A program made the position numbers and the translations under genes. A stretch of 64,000 nt of DNA from Actinacidiphila alni (GTDB lineage Bacteria; Actinomycetota; Actinomycetes; Streptomycetales; Streptomycetaceae), in contig NZ_FONG01000005.1 of assembly GCF_900112845.1 (NCBI RefSeq), forward strand, positions 1 through 64,000. The letters are read 5' to 3'. The notes under the pieces were generated by a model that was given only the letters and a program-made list of their open reading frames with translations, was not told the DNA's origin and did no database searches. Below are positions 15,661-24,738 of the stretch, piece after piece (the stretch's first letter is position 1; each line of letters opens with the position of its first letter).

Positions 15661-17378
15661 ACCCCGCCGCCGTCGCTGCAACGACGACTACTGCCGGAAC
15701 GACCGCCGGGCCGACCGCCACATCGGCCACGACCGCGGGCACCACGAAGCCCGCCGGGACCGCCGGTTCCCCCGGACCGAATTCCGGGCACGTCACCTTC
15801 CTCGGTGCCGGACCCGGAGACCCCGGGCTGCTGACCTTGCGCGCCGTGGAGGCGCTGGCCCGTGCCGACCTGCTGGTCGGCGACGGACCCGTGCTCGACG
15901 TCGTCCGCACGCACGCCCGCGCGGACGTGGGCACGGCCCAACCCGCCGCCGACGGCGAGGTGTTGGACCTCTCGGCCGTCGCGGCTGCTGCCACCCAGCT
16001 TGTCATGGCGTCCGCGCGGACCGGCAAGCGGGTCGTCCGTGCGGTGGCCGGCGACCCGGGCCTGGACTCCGGCGCGGCCGAGGAGATGCTGGCCTGCGCC
16101 CACGCGGGCATCCCCTTCGAGGTGGTGCCGGGCGTCGCCGCGGCCGTCGGTGTCCCCGCCTACGCGGGCGTCCACCTCAGCGGCGACGTCCGCTTCGTGG
16201 ACGCCGCGACCGCGAGCGACGCCTGCTGGAACGAGGTCGGCGGCAGCGACGCGACGCTGGTGGTCTCCACGACGCTCCAGACCGTCGCGGTGGCCACCGC
16301 CGAACTCATCGCGGCCGGCCGCAAGCCCGACACCCCGCTGTCGGTGACCGTCGCCGGTACGACCACCCGGCAGCGCACCTGGACCGCGACGCTCGCCACG
16401 ATCGCCGCGGAGCTGAAGGCGACCAAGGCGCTGCCGACGCCCGAGGGCCCGATCGCCGCGATAGCCGTCGTCGGCGAACGCACCGCGCAGCGCGAGCACC
16501 TGTCGTGGTTCGAGACCAAGCCGCTGTTCGGCTGGAAGGTCCTGGTGCCGCGCACCAAGGAGCAGGCGGCGTCGCTGTCGGACCAGCTCCGCTCGTACGG
16601 CGCGGTGCCGCACGAGGTGCCGACCATCGCCGTCGAACCGCCGCGCACCCCGCAGCAGATGGAGCGGGCCGTCAAGGGCCTGGTCACCGGGCGCTACGAG
16701 TGGATCGCCTTCACCTCGGTCAACGCGGTCAAGGCGGTGCGCGAGAAGTTCGAGGAGTACGGCCTGGACGCGCGGGCGTTCGCCGGCATCAAGGTCGCGG
16801 CCGTCGGCGAGCAGACCGCCCAGGCGCTGGTGGAGTTCGGTGTGAAGCCGGACCTGGTGCCCAGCGGTGAGCAGTCCGCGGCCGGGCTGCTGGAGGACTG
16901 GCCGCCGTACGACCCGGTCTTCGACCCGATCGACCGTGTCTTCCTGCCGCGCGCCGACATCGCCACCGAGACGCTGGTGGCCGGTCTGGTGGAGCTGGGC
17001 TGGGAGGTGGACGACGTGACGGCCTACCGGACCGTACGTGCCTCGCCGCCGCCCGCCGACACCCGGGAGGCCATCAAGGGCGGCGGTTTCGACGCGGTGC
17101 TGTTCACGTCGTCCTCGACGGTGCGCAATCTCGTCGGCATCGCGGGCAAGCCGCACAATGTGACGGTGATCGCCTGTATCGGCCCGGCCACCGCCAAGAC
17201 GGCGGAGGAGCACGGCCTTCGGGTGGACGTCATGTCGCCGGAGCCGTCGGTGCTGGCCCTCGCGCAGGCGCTCGCCGACTTCGGTACGGCCCGCAGGGTC
17301 GCCGCGCAGGAGGCGGGCGACCCCGTGACCCGGCCGAGCGAGCGCCGTCCCGGCTCGCGCCGCCGGGCCCGGGTCTGA
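15657..17378 (+). CDS. hemD: Uroporphyrinogen-III synthase fused to a methyltransferase-like domain
   Basis: A 573-residue two-domain protein. The N-terminal domain (about 40-285) resembles the SAM-dependent uroporphyrinogen-III C-methyltransferase, with HVTFLGAGPGDPGLLTLRA. The C-terminal domain (about 290-545) is uroporphyrinogen-III synthase, with KVLVPRTKEQA, WIAFTSVNAVKAV and AVLFTSSSTVRNL. The methylase part looks degenerate: GDPGLDSGAAEEM replaces the usual GDPFxFGRGGEE and the THRG motif is missing, so HemD activity is much surer than methylation. The TTG start at 15657 overlaps the hemC stop by four bases. It is the last gene of the rex-hemACD operon. Confidence 0.93.
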   Translation: MNPAAVAATTTTAGTTAGPTATSATTAGTTKPAGTAGSPGPNSGHVTFLGAGPGDPGLLTLRAVEALARADLLVGDGPVLDVVRTHARADVGTAQPAADGEVLDLSAVAAAATQLVMASARTGKRVVRAVAGDPGLDSGAAEEMLACAHAGIPFEVVPGVAAAVGVPAYAGVHLSGDVRFVDAATASDACWNEVGGSDATLVVSTTLQTVAVATAELIAAGRKPDTPLSVTVAGTTTRQRTWTATLATIAAELKATKALPTPEGPIAAIAVVGERTAQREHLSWFETKPLFGWKVLVPRTKEQAASLSDQLRSYGAVPHEVPTIAVEPPRTPQQMERAVKGLVTGRYEWIAFTSVNAVKAVREKFEEYGLDARAFAGIKVAAVGEQTAQALVEFGVKPDLVPSGEQSAAGLLEDWPPYDPVFDPIDRVFLPRADIATETLVAGLVELGWEVDDVTAYRTVRASPPPADTREAIKGGGFDAVLFTSSSTVRNLVGIAGKPHNVTVIACIGPATAKTAEEHGLRVDVMSPEPSVLALAQALADFGTARRVAAQEAGDPVTRPSERRPGSRRRARV

Positions 17379-17399
17379 CGCCTTTTCAGGAGCTCTTGT

Positions 17400-19649
17400 T
17401 CAGCTCAGCGCTTGGGGGAGTTCGTCCCGGTGGACGATCCCCAGGCGCTGGGTGGCGCGGGTCAGCGCCACGTACAGGTCGCTCGCCCCGAAGCGGGCGG
17501 GCTCCACGACCAGCACATGGTCGAATTCCAGGCCCTTGGCCTGGCGCGGCGCCAACAGCACCAGCGGGTGCGTGAGATCGGGTTCCGCGCCCGCGGTGAC
17601 ACCGTCCAGGGCGTCCGCGATCTCCTCGTGCAGGGCGCGCGGCGCGATCACCGCGAGCCGCCCCTGCCCCGGCGCGGGCAGCAGTTCGGCCGCCGCCTTC
17701 GCGACCGTCCCCGCCAGGTCGTCGCCCGCGTCCCGGATCCACGGCTCCTCACCGGTGGACCGCACCGACACCGGCGGCGCGTACGACGGGTCCAGCTCGC
17801 GCACCACGCGCGCCGCCAGCTCCATGATCTCGGCGGGCGTGCGGTAGTTGACCTTCAGCAGGACGTGCTCGAAGCGGTCGCCGACGTACGGCCGCAGGAT
17901 GTCCTCCCAGGCGCCGACCCCGGCCGCCTCGGACGTCTGGGCCGGGTCGCCGACGAGGGTGAGCGAGCGGGTCGGCGAGCGCCGCATCAGCAGCCGCCAG
18001 GCCATCGGTGACAGGTCCTGCGCCTCGTCCACGATGATGTGCCCGAACGCCCAGGTCCGGTCGCCGGCCGCCCGTTCGGCGGCGCTGCGGTGGTCGGCCT
18101 CCTCCTGCCGCTCCGCCATCCGCTCGGCGTCGATGATGTCGTGCGCGGCCAGCACCTCGGACTCCTCGTCCTCGAACTCGTACGACTCCGAGCCCCGCGA
18201 CAGCTCCAACACGCCCTGCGCGTAGGCGATCCGCTCCTGCCGTACGGCCTCGGCGCGGGCCCGGGCCGCGCTGTCGTCCACGCCGAGCAGCTCGGCCGCC
18301 TCGTCCAGCAGCGGTACGTCCGCCGGGGTCCATGCGGACTCGGGGTCGTCCGGGCTCGTGCGGCGGATCGCGTCGGCGTCCTCGGCCGGCAGGTAGACGG
18401 GCGCGGCCAAGTAGTCGGCGAGGAAGCGCTGCGGGGTCAGCGGCGGCCACAACTCGTCGATGGCGGCGTGCACTTCGCTGCTCGCGGCCACTGCCTTGGC
18501 CAGCAGCGCGATGTCGTCGGGGCCGAGGAAATTGGGGCCGCCGTACGGGTCGGCGCCCAGCCGCTCGGTGAGCTGTTCGGTGAGCGCGTCGATGATCCGG
18601 AAGGCGAAGTGCGGGCGGGCCAGATTGTGCGGCAGCAGGGTGTCGCGGGCCGCCTGCCGGGCCTCGTAGGCGATCTCCCAGTCCAGGATCAGATCGCCGT
18701 CGTCGTGCCGGATGATCAACGGGTCGCCGGGCTCGGGCAGTTGCTGCCGGTCGCGGACGGCGAGCGCCAGCGCCTCGACCATGTCCGCGCCGCCCTTGAC
18801 GGCGGCGGCGCGCGGGGTGTCGGTGCCGGTGGCGTGCACACCGGGGAACAACTCGGCCTGCGTGGCGAGCAGGACGCCCGTCTCGCCGAGCGCGGGCAGC
18901 ACCTCCTCGATGTAGCGCAGGAACGCCGGATTGGGGCCGACGATCAACACCGCGCGCTTGGCGAGGAGTTCGCGCTGCTCGTAGAGGAGGAAGGCGGCGC
19001 GGTGCAGGGCGACGGCGGTCTTGCCGGTGCCGGGGCCGCCCTCCACGACCAGCACGCCCCGGTGCGGGGCGCGGATGATGGTGTCCTGCTCGGCCTGGAT
19101 GGTCCGCACGATGTCGCCCATGCGGCCGGTGCGCGCCGAGTTCAGCGCCGCGAGCAGCACACTGTCGCCGTTGGGGTCCTCGAAGCCGGTGCGTTCGTGG
19201 TCGGCCAGATCCAGGATCTCGTCGTGCAGTTCGGTGACGGTACGGCCCTGCGTGGCGATGTGCCGGCGGCGCCGCAGGCCCATCGGGGTGTGGCCGGTGG
19301 CCAGGTAGAAGGGGCGGGCCACCGGGGCCCGCCAGTCGATCAGCAGCGGGGTGCGGTCCGCGTCGTCCTCGCGGACGCCGATCCGGCCGATGTGGTGCGC
19401 GGCGCCGTCGGCCGGGTCGATCCGGCCGAAGCACAGCGAGCCGTCCACCGCGTCCAGCGCGGCGAGCAGGCCCGAGCGCTCGGCGACCCGGATGTCGCGC
19501 TCCAACCGGGCCTGGAGGCCGGTGCCGACGGGTGTCAGCGCGTCCGTGACGCCATGCGCGGCGACCCCGCGCAGGACGTCGACACGGGCGTGCACCCGGT
19601 CGATGAATTCCTGCTCTTCCCGCAATTCGGCGTTTTCCCGGATTGACAA
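17400..19649 (-). CDS. helD: HelD-like ATPase (UvrD-type helicase, RNA polymerase-associated)
   Basis: A 749-residue superfamily I ATPase. Walker A is [16 protein letters not shown] (about 201-216) and Walker B is [21 protein letters not shown]. The N-terminal coiled-coil arm ([19 protein letters not shown]) precedes the ATPase and is typical of HelD. HelD family proteins bind RNA polymerase and release stalled complexes, and some actinobacterial members protect it from rifampicin. The TTG start at 19649 is preceded by GGGAG at a normal distance. It lies on the opposite strand between hemD and hemB, converging on hemD with only 21 bases between the stops. No rifamycin-associated element was noticed upstream. 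Confidence 0.88.
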   Translation of the reverse strand: MSIRENAELREEQEFIDRVHARVDVLRGVAAHGVTDALTPVGTGLQARLERDIRVAERSGLLAALDAVDGSLCFGRIDPADGAAHHIGRIGVREDDADRTPLLIDWRAPVARPFYLATGHTPMGLRRRRHIATQGRTVTELHDEILDLADHERTGFEDPNGDSVLLAALNSARTGRMGDIVRTIQAEQDTIIRAPHRGVLVVEGGPGTGKTAVALHRAAFLLYEQRELLAKRAVLIVGPNPAFLRYIEEVLPALGETGVLLATQAELFPGVHATGTDTPRAAAVKGGADMVEALALAVRDRQQLPEPGDPLIIRHDDGDLILDWEIAYEARQAARDTLLPHNLARPHFAFRIIDALTEQLTERLGADPYGGPNFLGPDDIALLAKAVAASSEVHAAIDELWPPLTPQRFLADYLAAPVYLPAEDADAIRRTSPDDPESAWTPADVPLLDEAAELLGVDDSAARARAEAVRQERIAYAQGVLELSRGSESYEFEDEESEVLAAHDIIDAERMAERQEEADHRSAAERAAGDRTWAFGHIIVDEAQDLSPMAWRLLMRRSPTRSLTLVGDPAQTSEAAGVGAWEDILRPYVGDRFEHVLLKVNYRTPAEIMELAARVVRELDPSYAPPVSVRSTGEEPWIRDAGDDLAGTVAKAAAELLPAPGQGRLAVIAPRALHEEIADALDGVTAGAEPDLTHPLVLLAPRQAKGLEFDHVLVVEPARFGASDLYVALTRATQRLGIVHRDELPQALS

Positions 19650-19706
19650 AACGGCTCCCGGTCCGATATGGTGTTACCAGTTGGCCCCGCTGAGCGGGGC
19701 TTTTTT
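19643..19706 (+). promoter_or_regulatory. TTGACA promoter followed at once by an intrinsic terminator
   Basis: On the plus strand TTGACA (19643-19648) is 18 bases from TATGGT (19667-19672), a near-consensus vegetative promoter overlapping the helD start codon. The expected start site is near 19679. GCCCCGC/GCGGGGC (19684-19700) with a T-run then forms a classical terminator. A transcript from it would be only about 25 bases unless the terminator is bypassed. Confidence 0.6.
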
Positions 19707-19959
19707 CATGTGCTTTATGGGCACAGAAAAGTCCAATGTACGGGAGGGGATCCCCGGTTCGCAATTGCCGTCCCGAGATCCTTTCGCCCGCGATAGGGTC
19801 CGTGCGGCCCGGGGGAGCAGGTGCGTTTCCGGCCGCCCGCGTCGGTGGGGACGCCACCGGCCCCGGAGGGGGAACCTTCGCCGACTCGGAGTCGGGAAGA
19901 GCATGGCCGGCACGGGCGTACCGTGGGAGAGAAGGAACCCTCATGGAAGGCAGTGCGGC
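19650..19959. other. helD-hemB intergenic region
   Basis: Besides the promoter/terminator pair at its left edge, this region holds TGTGC/GCACA (19709-19713 and 19721-19725), a seven-base-spaced inverted repeat that may belong to the helD promoter. At 19943-19962 there is a six-codon ORF (ATG ... TGA, MEGSAA) with GAAGGA ahead; its stop overlaps the hemB ATG. No longer gene is credible here. Confidence 0.5.
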
Positions 19960-20946
19960 ATGAGCAGCCGGTACGGCGAATTCCCGGGCGCCCGCCCGCG
20001 ACGTCTGCGGACGACCCCCGCAATGCGCCGCCTGGTGGCGGAAACCCGGCTCTCCCCAGCGGAGCTGATCCTTCCGATGTTCGTCCGCGAGGGAATCACC
20101 GCCCCGCAGGAAATCTCCTCGATGCCGGGCGTCGTCCAGCACACCCGCGACTCGCTGCGCAAGGCCGCGGCGGAAGCGGCGGCCGCCGGCGTCGGCGGCA
20201 TCATGCTCTTCGGCGTGCCCGAGGTGAAGGACGCGGTCGGCAGCGCCGGCACCGACCCGGACGGCATCCTCCAGGCCGGCATCCGCGATGTGATCTCCGA
20301 GGTCGGCGACACGGTCGTGGTGATGTCCGACCTGTGCCTGGACGAGTACACCGACCACGGCCACTGCGGCGTCCTGGACGCCGAGGGCCGCGTCGACAAC
20401 GACGCGACGCTGGAGCGCTACGCCGAGATGGCCCAGGTCCAGGCCGACGCGGGCGTCCACGTGGTGGGCCCGTCCGGCATGATGGACGGTCAAGTGGGCG
20501 TCGTGCGCGACGCGTTGGACGAGATCGGCAAGCAGGACGTGGCGATCCTCGCGTACACCGCGAAGTACGCCTCCGCCTTCTACGGCCCCTTCCGCGAAGC
20601 GGTCAACTCCTCGCTCAAGGGCGACCGCAAGACGTACCAGCAGGACCCGGCCAACCTCCGCGAGTCGATGCGCGAGCTGGCGCTCGACCTGGACGAGGGC
20701 GCCGACATCGTCATGGTCAAGCCCGCCCTGCCCTACCTCGACGTGCTGCGCCGGGTCGCCGACGAGGTGGACGTACCGGTCGCCGCCTACCAGATCTCCG
20801 GCGAGTACGCGATGGTCGAGGCCGCCGCGGCCAACGGCTGGATCGACCGCGACCGCACGATCATGGAGACCCTGACCTCCATCCGCCGCGCGGGCGCGAA
20901 CATGATCCTCACGTACTGGGCCACCGAGGTCGCCCAGCGCCTGTAG
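19960..20946 (+). CDS. hemB: Delta-aminolevulinic acid dehydratase (porphobilinogen synthase)
   Basis: A 328-residue enzyme that condenses two 5-aminolevulinates to porphobilinogen. The Schiff-base lysines are Lys202 in [17 protein letters not shown] and Lys254 in [10 protein letters not shown]. The metal-site region reads [15 protein letters not shown], lacking the full cysteine triad, so it is of the magnesium-dependent type. The ATG at 19960 has GGAAGG eight bases ahead and overlaps the stop of a six-codon upstream ORF. It works with hemA, hemC and hemD, but helD on the other strand separates it from them, so it needs its own promoter. Confidence 0.96.
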   Translation: MSSRYGEFPGARPRRLRTTPAMRRLVAETRLSPAELILPMFVREGITAPQEISSMPGVVQHTRDSLRKAAAEAAAAGVGGIMLFGVPEVKDAVGSAGTDPDGILQAGIRDVISEVGDTVVVMSDLCLDEYTDHGHCGVLDAEGRVDNDATLERYAEMAQVQADAGVHVVGPSGMMDGQVGVVRDALDEIGKQDVAILAYTAKYASAFYGPFREAVNSSLKGDRKTYQQDPANLRESMRELALDLDEGADIVMVKPALPYLDVLRRVADEVDVPVAAYQISGEYAMVEAAAANGWIDRDRTIMETLTSIRRAGANMILTYWATEVAQRL

Positions 20947-21057
20947 GGTCCGCCGCCGGTCGGTCCGCGACAAGCGTCGTCCGACGTCCCGTCACGGTTC
21001 CGGCACTCTTCGCAGCTATCCGTGACCACGCCGTCGCGCGTGCGCTACACCTTGGCC

Positions 21058-23175
21058 ATGCGATCGATCGACGAGATGCGGGATGAGCTTTCCGGGGTTC
21101 TCGGCCTGGCCGAGACGTGGGTGGGCGGTCTTCGCGCACTGGGTGAACGGGCGCTGCCCGCCGCGGAGATCGAGGCCGAGGTCCGCAGGCTGCGCGGCCT
21201 GCGGACCCGCTCGCTCTCCGGTCGGCTCAACGTCGGGCTGGTCGGCCGGCAGTCGGCGGGCAAGAGCTTCCTGATCAGCGGGTTGCAGGGCGGCCTCACG
21301 TACAGTCTCACCACTGACGAGGACGGCGACCTCCAGGACAGCTACGACGGTGTCCTGCCGATCGGCGTCAACGCCACCACGGCCTGCCCGACCACTGTCG
21401 TCCCGGTCGAGGCGGACGGACCGAACGACGCGTCCGGACGGGGCTTCCTGCGGGTGCAGTTCGCCGACTCCCCGTGGAACTCGCCGTGGACGGACGTCGG
21501 TCCGAACCCGTCGGCGGAGGTCATGGCGGCGTACGGGGCCGTGGACGGCGATCAGTCGAAGCGGTTGCCCGAGCACCGGGGCCGCGTCGTGCTGCAGATC
21601 GAACTCCTCCTGTCCCGCTACCGGTTGCCTGCCAAGCTCTACGACCTGCCCGGCGCGGGAGGCGCCGACGAAGAGCTGGACGTCGTGATGAAGGAGGCGT
21701 GGGACCACGCGGACTGCTTCATCTACGTCAGCCATGCCACGGCGGGCCCGGACGCGCACGACCTCGACCTGATGCGGGATCTGTACGCGTACCATCTGCG
21801 CACCGGGCGGCAGGTCCTGTGGGTGCTCACCGGGATCGACCGCGCGGAGCAGGCGGAGGACGGCCGCAAGGCGTGGAAGATCGTCAAGGAGAAGAGCGAC
21901 GAGTACTTGCGCGACCGTTTCGGGAACTCGTCCGACGCCGTGCACCGCTTCATCGGCGAAGGATTCCTGCCGGTGTCGCCGGCCTTGGAGGCGAAAGCCG
22001 TGCACGCCGACGCCGTGGGCGCGGACTCCGGCACGGGCGGAAACGCGGTGGGCCGCAACAGCAGGATGGACGAGCTGCGCCGCCGGCTGACCGACGTGAT
22101 CGAGGGCGGGGCCGGACAGCGGCACTTGGCGGACGTCGCGGAAGAGGCGATGAGGCTCGTCCGTCGGCTGCGCAGGCCGATCGCGGACACCCTGGCCACC
22201 CACCGGGTGTCGGTGGCCGATCTGGACCGCCAGCAGCACATCGTGAGCGAACGACTGGACCGCGTGAAGCGGGAGACGGACAAGGTCCTGTCGGAACTGC
22301 GCAACGAGTCGGAGGGCGCTCTGCGCACGGTGCGCCGCTCGTTCGGCGGTCTGGCGGCGGCGCTGCACGCCGGCCTGGACGATCTGATCGACTCCGGGGA
22401 TCTCAAGGCCGAGCACGTCAGTGAGATCAACGTCCGGCAGGTGGAGATCTTCTCGGAGTGGATCGCGGCTGCCGGAGGGCCCGATCAGACCTGGCAGCGA
22501 CAGCTCGCCGGGCTCAACGACCGCGCAGCGACGGGGCTCCGGCTCATTCGCGGCACGGACACGAGGGAGTCGCAACTGGTCGCCTGGGAGGCGTTCGACG
22601 GCCGCGCCGTTCTCCTCTCGAACGACGGGCGTCAGCCGATGAGCGCCTACGGCGTCGTGAAGACCGCGGCCACCACCATGGGCGTGGTGAGCCCGGTCGT
22701 GGGCGGAGTCGCGATGGGGCTTGCCGGCCTGAGTCTGGCGGCGGTGGCGTTCCCGGTCGCCGCGACGGTCGCCGCCGCCATCGCGATGGCGAAGATCACT
22801 GATGTGGTGAAGGAACGGGAATCCGCCCTGCAGAAGGCGCGGACCTACCGCAAGCAGCTCATCGACGGCCAGGCCGATCGGATCAGGGACAGCCTCGTCG
22901 CGGCCGCGAAGGAACAGGCCGACACGCTGATCGACGCCGTGGAGGCGCACCTCGTCCGGTACCGGCACCGGTTGGAACGCACCCTGGCGCAGATCGCGGA
23001 CCGCGTCGCGGCGCCTGACAGCGTCGCCAGCCGTGAGACGGTCCTGCGGCTCGGCCCGGTCGAGGAGCGCGCGAGCGAGATCATCGCGAGCTTGCGGGCG
23101 ATCGCCGACGCGGCGGAGGACGCGGCGGTCGCGGCGGCCCGGGCCGGCGTTCCGGGGGCCGCGGATTCGGTGTGA
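21058..23175 (+). CDS. Dynamin-like GTPase, stand-alone
   Basis: A protein of about 705 residues. The GTPase domain has a P-loop VGRQSAGKS (near 62-70), a threonine-rich switch I around NATTACPTTVVPVE, switch II DLPGAG (196) and a TGID motif (258-261). Long helical stretches follow, and a hydrophobic Gly/Ala-rich hairpin (about 540-580) could insert into the membrane, as in bacterial dynamin-like proteins. The C terminus is again coiled-coil-like. Such proteins remodel or repair membranes; some act in phage defence or cell division, but most Streptomyces ones are paired and this one is alone. ATG 21058 and GTG 21022 are both possible starts; neither has a clear ribosome binding site. Confidence 0.78.
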   Translation: MRSIDEMRDELSGVLGLAETWVGGLRALGERALPAAEIEAEVRRLRGLRTRSLSGRLNVGLVGRQSAGKSFLISGLQGGLTYSLTTDEDGDLQDSYDGVLPIGVNATTACPTTVVPVEADGPNDASGRGFLRVQFADSPWNSPWTDVGPNPSAEVMAAYGAVDGDQSKRLPEHRGRVVLQIELLLSRYRLPAKLYDLPGAGGADEELDVVMKEAWDHADCFIYVSHATAGPDAHDLDLMRDLYAYHLRTGRQVLWVLTGIDRAEQAEDGRKAWKIVKEKSDEYLRDRFGNSSDAVHRFIGEGFLPVSPALEAKAVHADAVGADSGTGGNAVGRNSRMDELRRRLTDVIEGGAGQRHLADVAEEAMRLVRRLRRPIADTLATHRVSVADLDRQQHIVSERLDRVKRETDKVLSELRNESEGALRTVRRSFGGLAAALHAGLDDLIDSGDLKAEHVSEINVRQVEIFSEWIAAAGGPDQTWQRQLAGLNDRAATGLRLIRGTDTRESQLVAWEAFDGRAVLLSNDGRQPMSAYGVVKTAATTMGVVSPVVGGVAMGLAGLSLAAVAFPVAATVAAAIAMAKITDVVKERESALQKARTYRKQLIDGQADRIRDSLVAAAKEQADTLIDAVEAHLVRYRHRLERTLAQIADRVAAPDSVASRETVLRLGPVEERASEIIASLRAIADAAEDAAVAAARAGVPGAADSV

Positions 23176-23225
23176 GGGCCGGGCCCGCCGCCCCTCGGCC
23201 GCCGATCCGGTCCGTCAGGACGTCG

Positions 23226-24437
23226 TCAGGACGTCTGCCCGGGAAGGCGTTCCCGATCGCGGCGCGGGGTCTTCTCGCCGGCCGGCGTCAGCCACGTCTT
23301 CAGGGCCTTCGCCAACGGCTTTTCCACGAACTTGTGGACGAGCCAGGCGGCGCCGAGCATTGCGGCGACCAGTACCGGGACGAGGTAGCGCGGCGGCAGG
23401 GCGTCGTGCGTGTGGCGGATGATCTCCCAGCCGATGTCCTCGTGCAGGAGATAGAGCGGGTACGTCAGCGCGCCGGCGACCGTCAGCCAGCGCCAGTTGA
23501 AGAAGTCCAGCCTGCCGAGGGCCGCGCCCAGCACGAGTGCGTAGAAGACGGTGACGACGGCCAGCGACCACCACCAGGACAGATTGGTGTGCGTCGACGC
23601 CTCGGCGTCCGACACGAGTCCGGGGAGCTGGTTCTGCGCCAGCAGCCAGGACGCCCCGAGCATCAGCCACAGCACCGGCTTCGGCTCGAAACGCCGCATC
23701 AGGTAGATGACGATGCCGCCGACGAAGAAGGCCGCGTACTGCGGCACGGCGATCAGCGTCAGCAGCCCGATGTCCGACGAGGAGGCGATGGCCGCCAGCA
23801 GCAGCCAGGCCGCGCAGAAGCCGACCACCCGGCGGTACGTCAGCCCCATCACCGCCACGATCGCGAAGAGCAGATAGAAGCGCAGCTCCGCCCAGAGCGA
23901 CCAGTACACGCCGTCCACATCACGCGCGCCGAGCAGCTCCTGGAACATCGAGAAGTTCGTCAGCACGTCGGAGGCGGGCAGGTCGGTGCCGCCCGGCCGC
24001 GTCACCAGCACCGTCGTCGTCGCCGCGATCGCGAACCAGTACGCCGGGTACAGCCGTACGAACCGTGACACCGCGAACTGCCTCGGCGTCCGCCCCCAGC
24101 ACGACATGCAGATCACGAACCCGCTGATCAGAAAGAACAGCTCCACCCCGAGCCAGCCGTACCCGGCCACCTCGTGCACCTGGGGAAACGTATCGCGCGA
24201 CGACTTCCCCCACGGGGACTCGAACCAGTCGTCGAACCCCATGTAGTGGAACATCACCACCATCAGGGCCGCGACCAGCCGCAGCCCGTCGAGAACGTAC
24301 AGCCGTGTCCGGGCCGCACCCGGCCGCTCGCCACCCGCAGGCGGACTCCCGGCGGGCGTCGCCCGACGCCCCGGGTCCGCTGCGGGCTCGATCGAGCCTT
24401 CGAGCGCGGCTGTTTCCTCACGGACAAAGGTGGTCAT
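23226..24437 (-). CDS. Acyltransferase family 3 membrane protein (OafA/YrhL-like)
   Basis: A 403-residue integral membrane acyltransferase. After a ~45-residue cytoplasmic tail comes YVLDGLRLVAALMVVMFHY, with the family histidine in the first membrane segment, then GVELFFLISGFVICMSCWGR and RFVRLYPAYW. About ten membrane helices follow. The family moves acetyl or other acyl groups onto extracellular sugars, lipids or peptides; the acceptor is unknown. Start ATG 24437. No sugar-polymer genes are adjacent. Confidence 0.88.
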   Translation of the reverse strand: MTTFVREETAALEGSIEPAADPGRRATPAGSPPAGGERPGAARTRLYVLDGLRLVAALMVVMFHYMGFDDWFESPWGKSSRDTFPQVHEVAGYGWLGVELFFLISGFVICMSCWGRTPRQFAVSRFVRLYPAYWFAIAATTTVLVTRPGGTDLPASDVLTNFSMFQELLGARDVDGVYWSLWAELRFYLLFAIVAVMGLTYRRVVGFCAAWLLLAAIASSSDIGLLTLIAVPQYAAFFVGGIVIYLMRRFEPKPVLWLMLGASWLLAQNQLPGLVSDAEASTHTNLSWWWSLAVVTVFYALVLGAALGRLDFFNWRWLTVAGALTYPLYLLHEDIGWEIIRHTHDALPPRYLVPVLVAAMLGAAWLVHKFVEKPLAKALKTWLTPAGEKTPRRDRERLPGQTS

Positions 24438-24522
24438 AAACGGGCGTTCCTAGCGGTTGTTCGACGGTGGGGGAACTATCGAATCCGCCTACCCTACGCC
24501 CCGAAAATATGTCTTCTCTGTG

Positions 24523-24738
24523 CTAAACCTGCCCGTTTGGTCCAGCGATGTCCGCCGCGTGAGCGGCGGCAAAAGCTGCGAAAGCGGACCATTCGGCGGG
24601 TGCGAAAGTGAGGGTGGGTCCTTCCGGATCCTTGGAGTCCCGCACGTGGACGGCGGCCGGGTGGGCCGCGACCTCGACGCAGTCGCCGCCTTGGCTGCCG
24701 CTGTAGCTGGACTTGAACCACTTCAGTGGGGCGCTCAT
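24523..24738 (-). CDS. DUF397 domain protein
   Basis: A 71-residue member of the DUF397 family, recognised by KWFKSSYSGSQGGDCVEVA near the start and VRDSKDPEGPTLTFAPAEWSAF after it. These small proteins are encoded beside XRE-type regulators throughout Streptomyces and are thought to be their partners. TAATG joins the regulator stop to this start, so the two are translated together. Confidence 0.92.
   Translation of the reverse strand: MSAPLKWFKSSYSGSQGGDCVEVAAHPAAVHVRDSKDPEGPTLTFAPAEWSAFAAFAAAHAADIAGPNGQV

Noticed and set aside
19650..19960. Rifamycin-associated element upstream of helD
   Set aside because: I looked for the long GGGGCTTGC-type palindrome and found only the shorter terminator hairpin and a small inverted repeat.
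17749..20973. A 1074-codon minus-strand open frame over helD and hemB
   Set aside because: It is out of frame with helD and antisense to hemB, both of which have clear motifs.
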